Shown: one piece after another, positions 6,823-13,560 of the stretch
Numbering within the stretch: the stretch's first letter is position 1
Layout of the letters: each line of letters opens with the position of its first letter
Assembly: GCA_021839095.1 (NCBI GenBank)
Contig: JAKCBU010000010.1
Span: 1-13,560, forward strand
Reading direction: 5' to 3'
DNA: 13,560 nt
Source: Pseudomonadota bacterium
GTDB taxonomy: Bacteria > Pseudomonadota > Gammaproteobacteria > Acidithiobacillales > Acidithiobacillaceae
The notes under the pieces: generated by a model
Seen by the model: only the letters and a program-made list of their open reading frames with translations
Told to the model about the DNA's origin: nothing
Database searches by the model: none
Translations under genes and position numbers: made by a program

Positions 6823-7607
6823 GGAACAGGCTCCTGACGGTGTGCCCACGCCTCCAGCGCCGCCATCATTCCGGCGGTACTGGCTTCCGGCGCTACCCAG
6901 GGAGCGGGTAGACCAACCGCCGTAACGGCTTCCGCCGTGAGCGGGCTGATGGTGATGATGGGGGTGTTTTTCAGCCAGCGTTGCCCTAATCCTCCCACCA
7001 TCTGGTAGAAATTATTGAAGATTTCCGGGCTGGTGACCGTGACGGCATCGATCTCGCCCCGCGCCCAGGCGTGCAACAGCGGTGTGGGGTTGGCGCCGGG
7101 GATGCTGCGCCGGTAGCAGAGGATTTTGTCGATGACGGCGCCGCGCCCGGTCAGCGTTTTCTCCAGGAGTTCCCGGCCCTGATCGCCCACGAAAAGCGCG
7201 ATGCGCCGCCCCTGCACCATCGTCAGCTCGGTACTGTCCAGCAGACCTTCCGAACTGAATTTTGGGGGGACCAGATCCGCTCGCAGGCCAAATTCGCCCA
7301 AGGCTTTGGCCGTCTCCCGCCCCACCGCCGCGATGCGTGGCCCGGCAGGCCAGGACAAATGGCGGCTCTGCAGGCGGCTCAGCGCGAAAGCAACGGCATT
7401 GCGACTGGTAAAGATCATCCAGTCATATGTCGACAACTGGTGCAGGGCATCATCCAGGGATTGCCAGTTTTGGGGCGCCTCGATCTGTACGGCGGGAAAC
7501 AGGATGGCGCGCGCGCCTTGCGCCTGCAGTTGGGTCACCAGCGCGTCGGCTTGTTCACGGGGTCGGGTAACCACGATGCCTCTGCCCTGGAGCAATGCGC
7601 TCTTCAT
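6819..7607 (-). CDS. hemD: Uroporphyrinogen-III synthase
   Basis: Cytosolic enzyme that closes hydroxymethylbilane with inversion of ring D, giving uroporphyrinogen III. The family is poorly conserved, but expected features are present: GIVVTRPREQA at the N-terminus, IFTSRNAVAFAL, IAAVGRETAKAL, DAVTVTSPEIFNNF, and a C-terminal ISPLTAEAVTAVGL followed by STAGMMAAL. It has 262 residues from ATG 7607, close to the usual 245-270. I prefer ATG 7607 to the GTG at 7613, because the ATG overlaps the hemC stop as ATGA, the same junction seen at the other two borders of the operon. Its substrate is the product of HemC, encoded immediately upstream. No hemX/hemY genes follow, unlike the enterobacterial hemCDXY order. 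Confidence 0.92.
   Translation of the reverse strand: MKSALLQGRGIVVTRPREQADALVTQLQAQGARAILFPAVQIEAPQNWQSLDDALHQLSTYDWMIFTSRNAVAFALSRLQSRHLSWPAGPRIAAVGRETAKALGEFGLRADLVPPKFSSEGLLDSTELTMVQGRRIALFVGDQGRELLEKTLTGRGAVIDKILCYRRSIPGANPTPLLHAWARGEIDAVTVTSPEIFNNFYQMVGGLGQRWLKNTPIITISPLTAEAVTAVGLPAPWVAPEASTAGMMAALEAWAHRQEPVP
6831..6835 (-). promoter_or_regulatory. hemB ribosome binding site inside the hemD 3' end
   Basis: The minus strand reads AGGAG at 6835-6831, 8 nt before ATG 6822. It lies within hemD coding sequence. This site decides the hemB start in favour of 6822. Confidence 0.75.
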
Positions 7608-8527
7608 GAGCACCGGATGTCCTGGATGATCTGTGCCGCGCCCTGCGCAACGAGGGCTTCGGCGACGATCCGCCCGAGAGCAGCGGGATCACGCCCCTCG
7701 GCCTCGGCACGCAGTATCCGGCGGCCATCGGGGGTGGCGACCAGCCCGCGCAAATGTATCCGCGTTCCGCGCTTTTCCGCTATCGCCGCCACCGGCAGCC
7801 GGCAATCTCCGCCGAGCATCCGATTCATGCTGCGCTCGGCCAGCACGCAACTTTGCGTATCGGCATCCGCCAGAGGGACCAACCGCCCGCGCATCACGGT
7901 GTCGTCACTACGGGTCTCTATACCGATGGCGCCCTGTCCCACGGCGGGCAGGGAATGATCGATATCCAGCAGGTGGGTAATCCGGTCCTGCAATCCCAGG
8001 CGTTTGAGCCCGGCCGCCGCCAGGATGACCGCGTCATACTGTCCTTCGTCCAGCTTGCGCAGGCGTGTGGCGACGTTTCCGCGCAAATCTTCCACCCGCA
8101 AATGGGGATGATGCCGCAGCAACTGCGCCCGCCGCCGCAGGCTGGAACTCCCTACCCGGGCCCCCTCCGGCAGGGCGTCGGGATGGGGGTAAGTCTTGCT
8201 GACGAAGGCGTCCCGGACATCCTCACGGGCCATGATCGCCGCGATTTCCAGGCCATCAGGCTGCTGCGCGGGCACATCCTTCATGGAATGTACCGCCATG
8301 TCCACCTGTCCCTGTAACAGGGCGTCCTCGATTTCCTTGACGAAAAGCCCCTTGCCACCCCACGTGTGCGGTGGCGCATCATCCAGCCACGTATCGCCAC
8401 GGGTGGTCATGGAAACGATTTCGACGGTGATGCCGGGGTGGTGGCGCAGCAGCGCGTCACGGACATGCTCCGCCTGCCAGATGGCAAGTGGACTGGCTCG
8501 GGTGCCGATGCGAAGATGACGGGACAT
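7604..8527 (-). CDS. hemC: Porphobilinogen deaminase (hydroxymethylbilane synthase)
   Basis: Cytosolic enzyme that joins four porphobilinogen molecules head to tail into hydroxymethylbilane on a covalently bound dipyrromethane cofactor. It has 307 residues, normal length. It begins RIGTRASPLAIWQAE; the catalytic aspartate is Asp84 in HSMKDVP; SSSLRRRAQL and DLRGNVATRL hold the arginines that bind the acidic side chains. The cofactor cysteine is Cys242 in LGGDCRLPVAA, the same number as in E. coli. Many homologues have Gly or Ser where Asp precedes this Cys, a mild local variation. ATG 8527 is the only well-supported start; the SD is weak and partly inside a small hairpin. It is the first gene of the hemC-hemD-hemB-TonB-like run. 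Confidence 0.96.
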   Translation of the reverse strand: MSRHLRIGTRASPLAIWQAEHVRDALLRHHPGITVEIVSMTTRGDTWLDDAPPHTWGGKGLFVKEIEDALLQGQVDMAVHSMKDVPAQQPDGLEIAAIMAREDVRDAFVSKTYPHPDALPEGARVGSSSLRRRAQLLRHHPHLRVEDLRGNVATRLRKLDEGQYDAVILAAAGLKRLGLQDRITHLLDIDHSLPAVGQGAIGIETRSDDTVMRGRLVPLADADTQSCVLAERSMNRMLGGDCRLPVAAIAEKRGTRIHLRGLVATPDGRRILRAEAEGRDPAALGRIVAEALVAQGAAQIIQDIRCS

Positions 8528-8541
8528 GATTTATAGCACCG

Positions 8542-8554
8542 CCCTGCTGCAGGG
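8542..8554 (-). promoter_or_regulatory. Small hairpin in the hemC 5' leader
   Basis: On the minus strand CCCTG CAG CAGGG is a perfect 5-bp stem with a 3-nt loop. It ends 14 nt before the hemC ATG and contains the only AGGG resembling a ribosome binding site. It could lower translation initiation, but the stem is short and may be chance. Confidence 0.25.
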
Positions 8555-8572
8555 ATGAGGAGATTACTCGCC

Positions 8573-8600
8573 ACCATAGCAGCGCCGCTCTTTCTGTCAA
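8573..8600 (-). promoter_or_regulatory. Sigma70-like promoter of the hemC operon
   Basis: On the minus strand TTGACA (8600-8595), a perfect -35 consensus, is followed after 16 bp by TATGGT (8578-8573). Transcription would begin about 40 nt before the hemC ATG. This is the best promoter match in the window and fits the whole hemC-hemD-hemB-TonB-like unit. Confidence 0.6.
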
Positions 8601-8637
8601 GGGAGCGCGCACAGTCGGAACCCCTGTCGGCATGGCA

Positions 8638-8667
8638 TTGATCTTGCCGTCCACTACAAGCTACAAT
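8638..8667 (+). promoter_or_regulatory. Sigma70-like promoter of pal-cpoB-queE-queC
   Basis: TTGATC (8638-8643) and TACAAT (8662-8667), separated by 18 bp, lie just upstream of the pal ribosome binding site (AGGAG, 8682-8686). The predicted start leaves a leader of only about 20 nt. Having its own promoter here fits the separation of pal from tolA-tolB. Confidence 0.6.
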
Positions 8668-8695
8668 TCCGCAAACTTTTCAGGAGTGGAAAACC

Positions 8696-9274
8696 ATGCA
8701 TCATCATAAGATTTGGATGGTCGTCGCGGCCGCCGGCGCTTTGACTCTCGCCGGCTGCGCCCACAACGTGGGCAGCGGTGCGCCCACTACCGCCGGAGCG
8801 GTGGCCCCCGCCAATTCCGCCGCCACCGCCGGTTACGCGGGTGAAGGCATCGGGGGGCAGAACCTCAATGCCAATGGCCCCATCGGGGGTGGCAACAGCG
8901 GTCTGAGCGCCGCTGAGCTGGCCGCGTTGCCGCAGCACCTGCGGGTCCATTTCGGTTTCAACAGCGAATCCATGGATGCGCGCGCCCAGCAGATCGCCAC
9001 CCAGAACGCGCGGTTCATGGTTGCCCATCCCCACGTCAAGGTCCGTCTGGAGGGCAACACGGATGACCGGGGCACTCAGGAGTACAATCTGGCCCTCGGT
9101 GAACGGCGCGCGGAAACCGTCAAACAGTTCCTGGAATCCCAGGGCGTCAGCGCAGCGCGGGTCAGCACCGTCAGTTTTGGCAAAGACAACCCCCTGTGCA
9201 TGAGCAACGACAGCGCGTGCTGGGCCAAGAATCGTCGGGTGGACTTCGTTTACAGCGGTGGTTACAACGGTTAA
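8696..9274 (+). CDS. pal: Peptidoglycan-associated outer-membrane lipoprotein Pal
   Basis: Outer-membrane lipoprotein that binds peptidoglycan and TolB as part of the Tol-Pal system for outer-membrane constriction at division. The 192-residue precursor has a type II signal peptide with lipobox LAGC, so Cys21 would be acylated. A flexible Gly/Ala/Asn-rich linker (about 22-75) follows, then an OmpA-like domain (about 80-188). The peptidoglycan-binding stretch is NTDDRGTQEYNLALGERRA; the more usual HTDERGT has His where Asn121 stands. Another difference is a cysteine pair, Cys168 and Cys175, near the end of the domain just before AKNRRVDF, which could form a periplasmic disulfide. ATG 8696 follows AGGAG at 8682-8686. 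It is followed by cpoB as usual, but tolB is not upstream: it lies downstream on the other strand. Confidence 0.94.
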   Translation: MHHHKIWMVVAAAGALTLAGCAHNVGSGAPTTAGAVAPANSAATAGYAGEGIGGQNLNANGPIGGGNSGLSAAELAALPQHLRVHFGFNSESMDARAQQIATQNARFMVAHPHVKVRLEGNTDDRGTQEYNLALGERRAETVKQFLESQGVSAARVSTVSFGKDNPLCMSNDSACWAKNRRVDFVYSGGYNG

Positions 9275-9280
9275 ACCGCC

Positions 9281-9286
9281 AGGGAG
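9281..9286 (+). promoter_or_regulatory. cpoB ribosome binding site
   Basis: AGGGAG sits 7 nt after the pal stop and 10 nt before ATG 9297. It sets the cpoB start there rather than at the upstream in-frame GTG at 9258, which lies inside pal and has no comparable site. Confidence 0.7.
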
Positions 9287-9296
9287 CGTTCTGTTG

Positions 9297-10118
9297 ATGA
9301 AACGTTGGCAACCGTTGCTCGTCCTTTCCTGGCTTTGCCTGAGCCCGTTTGCGCAGGCCGAGTCGCTCGGCGACAAGGTGCTCCAGTTGCAGCAACAGAT
9401 GGCGATCATGCAGGGTGAATTGAGTAGCCTGATAGCGGTTCAACAGGCGAGCAAGGGCAGCCAAAGCGCGTTGGCCGACCTGCTCGGACGTACGCAGCGT
9501 CTGGAGCAAGAGGTCCGTAACCTGCGCGGCAAATTGGATACCAAAACCCATGCGCTGCAGACGCAGCAGCAGGCGCTGGCCGCAAAGCTGGCGGATCTGG
9601 CCCCTCCTGCCGCCACGGCCGTCACCGCCAGTACCGGCAGCGCGGCGCTGGCCGCCATTGGCAGCACCGCGCTTACCAGTTCCGCCGCGATCGTCGCCAG
9701 CGCCGCCAGTAATGTTTCGGCGTCCCCGATCCAGGGTTTGGGGCAGGCGGATTATCAGAAGGCTTTCGATCTGCTGCGTCAAGGCAAATACGGCTCCGCC
9801 GTCGTCAGCCTGCAGGGTTTCATCCAGCGATACCCGCAAAGCAGTTTGGTTCCCGACGCCTATTATTGGCTGGGACAGGCGCAGTATGTGCTGGGTCAAA
9901 ACGATGCGGCGTTGAAGAGCCTTTATACCGTGCAGACCCGGTTTTCCCAGAGCAGCAAGGCGCCGGAGGCCATGCTGCGGATGGCGGAAATTTATCAGGC
10001 CATCGGCCAGTCCGGCAAGGCTCGATTTGTACTGAACCACATTATCCAGCGGTATCCGAGCACCCCCTCGGCGCAGAAGGCCGAGGCCCAGTTGCAGGCG
10101 TTGCCCGCGAAAAAGTGA
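9297..10118 (+). CDS. cpoB: Cell division coordinator CpoB (YbgF), periplasmic TPR protein
   Basis: Periplasmic protein that links Tol-Pal-driven outer-membrane constriction with peptidoglycan synthesis during division. The 273-residue precursor has a cleavable signal peptide (residues 1-21, ending PFAQA). It is followed by a Gln/Leu-rich coiled coil (about 24-100, with LQQQMAIMQGEL and RLEQEVRNLRGKL), which trimerises in homologues. An Ala/Ser/Thr-rich linker (about 101-148) comes next, then three TPR-like repeats (about 150-270), including YQKAFDLLRQGKYGSAV, PDAYYWLGQAQYVLG and PEAMLRMAEIYQAIG. The start at 9297 leaves a normal signal peptide directly at the N-terminus. The linker is long and of low complexity. 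It lies 22 bp after pal and its stop overlaps the queE start. Confidence 0.93.
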   Translation: MKRWQPLLVLSWLCLSPFAQAESLGDKVLQLQQQMAIMQGELSSLIAVQQASKGSQSALADLLGRTQRLEQEVRNLRGKLDTKTHALQTQQQALAAKLADLAPPAATAVTASTGSAALAAIGSTALTSSAAIVASAASNVSASPIQGLGQADYQKAFDLLRQGKYGSAVVSLQGFIQRYPQSSLVPDAYYWLGQAQYVLGQNDAALKSLYTVQTRFSQSSKAPEAMLRMAEIYQAIGQSGKARFVLNHIIQRYPSTPSAQKAEAQLQALPAKK

Positions 10119-10762
10119 TGGAGGGACGGCTCCGCATCACGGAAATCTTCCATAGTTTGCAAGGGGAGACACGCAGTGTCGGGCGTCCGGCAACCTTTGT
10201 GCGTCTGACCGGTTGCCCCTTGCGTTGCCACTACTGCGATACCGCCTACGCTTTTCATGGCGGTGAGTGGCGGTGGATCTCCGAGATCCTGGAACAGGTC
10301 CGTGCGGGAGGAAACCAACTCGTGGTGGTAACGGGTGGCGAGCCGCTGGCGCAGGCCGAGGTGCTGCCGCTCATGCGCCAACTCTGCGATGCGGGTCATG
10401 AGGTTTTTTTGGAAACCAGCGGTGCCCTTTCGGTGACCGGGGTGGATTCCCGGGTGGTGAAGGTGCTTGATCTCAAGACCCCCGATTCCGGAGAGGCCGG
10501 ACGTAATCTTTGGGAGAACCTGCCCCTGCTCAATCCGCGGGATCAGGTGAAATTCGTGCTCTGCAGCCGTGCCGATTATGACTGGGCCAAGGACGTGCTC
10601 GTACGGGAGGCGCTGGCGGAACGCTGTGAAATACTTTTTTCTCCCAGTCATGGAGTGCTCGCCTTGCGCGAACTCGCCGAATGGATACTCGCTGACCATC
10701 TGCCGGTACGTCTGCAGATTCAGTTGCACAAGCTGATCTGGGGCGACCTGCCCGGACACTGA
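10118..10762 (+). CDS. queE: 7-carboxy-7-deazaguanine synthase QueE (radical SAM)
   Basis: Radical SAM enzyme converting 6-carboxytetrahydropterin to 7-carboxy-7-deazaguanine in the queuosine/preQ0 pathway. It has 214 residues. The iron-sulfur motif CxxxCxxC is CPLRCHYC with Cys33, Cys37 and Cys40, preceded by [10 protein letters not shown] and followed by [17 protein letters not shown] is the glycine-rich SAM-binding block and VFLETSGAL the next family signature. The start is ATG 10118, whose A is the last base of the cpoB stop (TGATG). A longer in-frame extension upstream runs through cpoB and has no support. It feeds QueC, whose gene begins 2 bp later. queD and folE, needed for the earlier steps, are not in the window. 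Confidence 0.95.
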   Translation: MEGRLRITEIFHSLQGETRSVGRPATFVRLTGCPLRCHYCDTAYAFHGGEWRWISEILEQVRAGGNQLVVVTGGEPLAQAEVLPLMRQLCDAGHEVFLETSGALSVTGVDSRVVKVLDLKTPDSGEAGRNLWENLPLLNPRDQVKFVLCSRADYDWAKDVLVREALAERCEILFSPSHGVLALRELAEWILADHLPVRLQIQLHKLIWGDLPGH

Positions 10763-10764
10763 CC

Positions 10765-11445
10765 ATGTCGACGCCAGCCATCATACTGCTTTCGGGCGGA
10801 CTGGATTCCGCCACCGTGCTGGCGCTCATGCGCCGGGACGGCTTTGCGGCCCACGCCATTTCTTTTGATTACGGGCAGCGCCATAAGGAAGAACTGCACT
10901 ACGCGGGACTGCTGGCGCAGGCCATGGGCGCCGCCAGCCACCGGGTGGTCCATATCGACCTGGCGGCCTTTGGTGGCTCGGCACTGACAGATCCGCAACT
11001 CAGCGTGCCTGAGACAGGTCCGGCGCCAGGGATTCCCATCACCTATGTGCCGGCGCGCAACACCGTCTTTCTGGCATTGGCGCTGGCGCTGGCGGAAGCG
11101 TTGCGTGCCAGGGATATTTTTCTGGGAGTGAACAGTCAGGATTATAGTGGCTATCCGGACTGCCGTCCCGAATTCGTGCAGGCTTTCGAGGCGCTGGCGC
11201 AGGTGGCCACGCGCCTTGGCGATGAAGGCCGCGGACCGCGTATCCATGCGCCCCTGCAATTTCTCAACAAGCGCGAGATTATTCGTCTGGGCAGCGGTTT
11301 GGGGGTTGACTACGGGATGACCCGTTCCTGCTACCAGTTGGATGCCGAGGGCCGGTCCTGTGGCCGCTGTGACAGTTGCCGCCTGCGCCGGGAGGGGTTC
11401 GCGCAGGCCGGCGTGGCGGATCCGACGCCGTATCAGGAACCCTGA
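10765..11445 (+). CDS. queC: 7-cyano-7-deazaguanine synthase QueC
   Basis: ATP-dependent amidation and dehydration of 7-carboxy-7-deazaguanine to preQ0, the precursor of queuosine in tRNA (in some bacteria also of deazapurines in DNA). The 226-residue length is standard. The PP-loop ATP-binding motif is SGGLDS (10-15), followed by [12 protein letters not shown]. Other family blocks are [31 protein letters not shown] and [13 protein letters not shown]. The zinc site is Cys189, Cys199, Cys202 and Cys205 in the C-terminal [14 protein letters not shown] region. It lies 2 bp after queE and is the last gene of the pal unit. It converges with tolB across a 50-bp gap (11446-11495). I see a short ATTCCGGAAT palindrome there but no convincing terminator. 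Confidence 0.96.
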   Translation: MSTPAIILLSGGLDSATVLALMRRDGFAAHAISFDYGQRHKEELHYAGLLAQAMGAASHRVVHIDLAAFGGSALTDPQLSVPETGPAPGIPITYVPARNTVFLALALALAEALRARDIFLGVNSQDYSGYPDCRPEFVQAFEALAQVATRLGDEGRGPRIHAPLQFLNKREIIRLGSGLGVDYGMTRSCYQLDAEGRSCGRCDSCRLRREGFAQAGVADPTPYQEP

Positions 11446-11495
11446 ACGGCGGGCGGGCTCGATATTCCGGAATCGCGCTCCGCATCGGATCTTCT

Positions 11496-12767
11496 CTAGC
11501 GGGACCAGGCCGGCTGGCTATCCTCTCCGGCATTGCTGTGCAGGATGGCCATGGTCTTGCCGTCCAGGCTGACTTCGGCAAGGACCTTGCGCCCGCCACG
11601 CTGGGTGCCGTAGAGGATCATTTGACCGTTGCCGGCGAAGCTCGGATGATCGCAATTGCCTTGGGCATCCAGCACGCGAATGCCGCTGCCGTCCGGCTTC
11701 ATTACCGCGAGGGCATAGACGCCATCGGTGCGGTGAATGAAGGCAATGGCGTTGCCCGCGGGTGAATAGACCGGGCTGGCATTGTAGCCGCCGTCATAGC
11801 TCAGACGATGCACATTGCTGCCATTCGCGTTCATCCCATAGATCTGCGGACTACCGGCGCGATCGGAGACAAAGATGATCTGACTGCCATCCGGCGACCA
11901 GGTGGGAGAGGTGTTGATGGAGTTATCATGGGTCAATTGCTGGCGTTGTCCGGTGCGTAAATTGGCCACATAGATCTCCGTGCGGCCGTTGGAGGAGCGC
12001 GCATAGGCCAAATCCTCGCCGTTGGGCGAAAATGCCGGGGCGCTGGTGATCTCCCCGCCCGGGGCGATGGCTTGGCGCTGCCCGGTGGCGAGATCCTGCA
12101 CGTAGATGATGGCGCGGGCGTTGGCGTAGGTCACGTACGCGAGACGCCGGTCATCCGGTGACCAGGCGGGGGAGAACACCGGCATGATGCCTCGCACGAT
12201 GGGATGCGGATTCCAGCCATCGGATTCCGCCACCAGCAGCGCATAGTTTTCGCCCGTCTGCCGGACATAGGCGATGCGGCTGGCAAAGGGGCCGGGCTTG
12301 CCGGTAAACGCGCGATAAATGACGTCGGCGACGTGATGCGCCGTCATGTGCAGTTCGGTTGCGGAGCAGGTGAACCGCTTGGCCGCCAGCTCCTGGCCCG
12401 TGCTGACATTGTAGACGTAGACATTGACGACGTAACCCCCGTTGAGCGGGGCCACGGAACCCACGGCGAGACCGGTGGCACCGATGCCCGTCCAGTCCGC
12501 GGCCTTGACGCCGGCCGGGTCGCGGGGATCGCCGGGATAGCCCGCCGGATCGATGACCCGAAACAGACCGCTGTGACGGAGATCGTTGCGCACCACCGCG
12601 GCCACCGCGGGCTGCCCGGGCAGGCCCGGCCCAAAGGAGGGTATGGCGATGGGTAATGCCGAGGCGACATTCTTGGTGACTTCCACCGTGAGCGCCGCCC
12701 GGGCAGGGAGAATGAAGGCCCACGTTAAAAGCGATAGCAGCCAAACCAAGAGGAATTTTTTAGCCAT
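11496..12767 (-). CDS. tolB: Tol-Pal system periplasmic beta-propeller TolB
   Basis: Periplasmic protein that shuttles between Pal and TolA in the Tol-Pal machine. The 423-residue precursor (E. coli about 430) has a signal peptide ending at about residue 24 (ILPARA). The mature N-terminus ALTVEVTK is the segment that interacts with TolA in homologues. An N-terminal domain (about 25-160) precedes a propeller of PD40 repeats, seen as SPAWSPDDRRLAYV, APAFSPNGEDLAYA, SPTWSPDGSQIIFVSD and SPVYSPAGNAIAFI. It ends DSQPAWSR. I chose ATG 12767 over the upstream GTG at 12785, because a perfect AAGGAG lies 7 nt upstream and a proper signal peptide follows. The start overlaps the tolA 3' end by 8 bp, so the two are translationally linked. 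pal does not follow. Confidence 0.95.
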   Translation of the reverse strand: MAKKFLLVWLLSLLTWAFILPARAALTVEVTKNVASALPIAIPSFGPGLPGQPAVAAVVRNDLRHSGLFRVIDPAGYPGDPRDPAGVKAADWTGIGATGLAVGSVAPLNGGYVVNVYVYNVSTGQELAAKRFTCSATELHMTAHHVADVIYRAFTGKPGPFASRIAYVRQTGENYALLVAESDGWNPHPIVRGIMPVFSPAWSPDDRRLAYVTYANARAIIYVQDLATGQRQAIAPGGEITSAPAFSPNGEDLAYARSSNGRTEIYVANLRTGQRQQLTHDNSINTSPTWSPDGSQIIFVSDRAGSPQIYGMNANGSNVHRLSYDGGYNASPVYSPAGNAIAFIHRTDGVYALAVMKPDGSGIRVLDAQGNCDHPSFAGNGQMILYGTQRGGRKVLAEVSLDGKTMAILHSNAGEDSQPAWSR

Positions 12768-13560
12768 TGCTGAGCTCCTTAGCACTGAAGAAAATATTCA
12801 CCACCTTAAATTCCGAGTAAGACAGCCCAATGGGCGGCGGAAACGGCGCTGCTGCTTCAATGGCCGCAATCACCGCTGAGTCGAATGGTGCATTCCCGCT
12901 GGATTGGGTAATCACGGGTTTGCCTTCCAGTTGACCTTGTGGTGAAAGTTCGATTTTTACGCGACAACGCAGGTTTGGCGCAAAGACGGGTTGCCAATGT
13001 CTTCTGACCCGCTCCGCGATCTCACTACCGAAAACAGCGGATAATCGCTGATTTTCCGCCGCCTGCTGGGCACGCGCCGCCGCCATGTTGGCTTCGGCCT
13101 GCAGCTTGGCCCTGGCTTCCATCTGTCGCTGCAACGCCTTGGCCCGCGCGGCTTCAGCGGCTTTGGCGGCCTGTTGGGCGAGCTGTTTCTTGAGCTCGGC
13201 CGCGCGCGCGGCCGTGGCTTTTTCCGCGGCCTGCTTTTCTGCAGCGGCTTTTTCCGCGGCACGCTGTTCTGCCGCCTTCCGTGCAGCGGCCTTCTCCGCC
13301 GCCGCTTTTCGTGCCGCTTGCGCACGCGCCGCCAGTTCCTCGGCCTGCTTTTCCGCCGCCTGTTTCGCCGCGGTGATCTGCGCGGCTTTTTCCGCCGCGG
13401 CTTTTTCTTGCGCGGCTTTTTGCGCGGCAATCTGCGCGGCAATCTGCGCGGCGGTGGGCGGCGGCGGAGTGACCGGTTTGGGCTGGGGTGCCGGCACCGG
13501 TTTGGGTGCCGGTTGAGGTGCGGGCTTGGGTGCGGGTGCTGGCCGCGGTGCCGCGGATGG
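12760..13560 (-). CDS. tolA: Tol-Pal system protein TolA, 5' end missing
   Basis: Inner-membrane-anchored energy transducer that crosses the periplasm and contacts TolB and Pal under TolQ/TolR control. The frame is open to the window edge; the 266 residues seen lack the N-terminal membrane segment. In order they show a Pro/Ala/Lys-rich linker (fragment residues 1-35), then a long Ala/Lys/Glu/Gln-rich helix (about 36-172) built from AEKAA- and AARKA-like repeats. A globular C-terminal domain follows (about 173-266: FGSEIAERVRRHWQP, RVKIELSPQGQL, AVIAAIEAAAPFPPP, KVVNIFF). That domain resembles TonB/TolA domain III. An internal GTG at 13497 is not a start, since the coding frame and its Pro-rich composition continue upstream. 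tolQ and tolR are expected beyond the window edge; this is inferred. Confidence 0.93.
   Translation of the reverse strand, partial: PSAAPRPAPAPKPAPQPAPKPVPAPQPKPVTPPPPTAAQIAAQIAAQKAAQEKAAAEKAAQITAAKQAAEKQAEELAARAQAARKAAAEKAAARKAAEQRAAEKAAAEKQAAEKATAARAAELKKQLAQQAAKAAEAARAKALQRQMEARAKLQAEANMAAARAQQAAENQRLSAVFGSEIAERVRRHWQPVFAPNLRCRVKIELSPQGQLEGKPVITQSSGNAPFDSAVIAAIEAAAPFPPPIGLSYSEFKVVNIFFSAKELSNG
12775..12780 (-). promoter_or_regulatory. tolB ribosome binding site within tolA
   Basis: The minus strand reads AAGGAG (12780-12775) 7 nt before ATG 12767, inside the last codons of tolA (Lys-Glu). It fixes the tolB start at 12767. Confidence 0.8.
13422..13445. repeat. 12-bp tandem repeat inside tolA
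   Basis: Two perfect copies of GCGCGGCAATCT (13422-13433 and 13434-13445) encode consecutive AQIA units. They start the Ala-rich helix. The DNA from about 13050 to 13450 is rich in degenerate copies of GCGGCTTTTTCCGC-like units. Such coding repeats often change number between strains by slippage. Confidence 0.6.

Noticed and set aside
7604..7613. A GTG start for hemD at 7613, giving a 10-bp overlap with hemC
   Set aside because: ATG 7607 forms an ATGA overlap identical to the other junctions of the operon and is the better initiator.
9866..10117. N-terminal extension of queE into cpoB
   Set aside because: The QueE family starts at ATG 10118 ([11 protein letters not shown]). The upstream part is an out-of-frame reading of the cpoB TPR region.
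11446..11495. Possible bidirectional terminator between queC and tolB (ATTCCGGAAT at 11464-11473)
   Set aside because: The palindrome can form only a few base pairs once a loop is allowed, and there is no T-run on either strand, so I do not call it a terminator.
13085..13516. Plus-strand frame rich in Ala/Cys/Ser opposite tolA
   Set aside because: Its repetitive composition is explained by the complement of the tolA Ala/Lys repeat codons; no SD or domain.
1..13560. Mobile elements, CRISPR arrays, tRNA genes or defence systems
   Set aside because: I looked on both strands and found no transposase motifs, regularly spaced direct repeats, tRNA-like cloverleaf sequence or known defence domains.

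Overview
This is a GC-rich, tightly packed chromosomal window from a Gram-negative proteobacterium. The Tol-Pal envelope proteins, a TonB-like protein, the Pal lipoprotein and a queE-queC pair next to cpoB point to the gammaproteobacterial/Acidithiobacillia side. An Acidithiobacillus-like acidophile is my best guess, made from gene content and order only. I see no mobile element, phage gene, CRISPR array, tRNA or rRNA.

Layout. (1) 1-636, plus strand: the C-terminal two thirds of a GalE-type epimerase, cut by the window edge, with a hairpin over its stop codon. (2) 637-816: a 180-bp leader with a weak promoter candidate, an inverted repeat and a possible 12-codon leader ORF. (3) 817-5126, plus strand: fdhD, frmA, frmB and an MFS transporter. 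FrmA and FrmB turn the formaldehyde-glutathione adduct into formate. FdhD activates the formate dehydrogenase that would oxidise formate onward. (4) 5132-8527, minus strand: hemC, hemD, hemB and a TonB-like gene. All three junctions are ATGA stop/start overlaps, so the four genes look like one translationally coupled haem operon. (5) 8528-8695: a divergent intergenic region with good sigma70-like promoters facing both ways. (6) 8696-11445, plus strand: pal, cpoB, queE and queC (envelope constriction plus preQ0/queuosine synthesis). (7) 11496-13560, minus strand: tolB and the 3' part of tolA, cut by the window edge.

The main architectural oddity is that the usually collinear tolA-tolB-pal-cpoB run is split. 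tolA-tolB faces pal-cpoB-queE-queC tail to tail, as if one block had been inverted. The second is a TonB-family protein with a long cytoplasmic N-terminus, coupled to hemB. I did not find a clearly new defence or mobile system. Most of the window is conserved housekeeping and metabolic genes in a partly unusual order. Gene identities rest on motifs and family resemblance read by eye; no database search was run.
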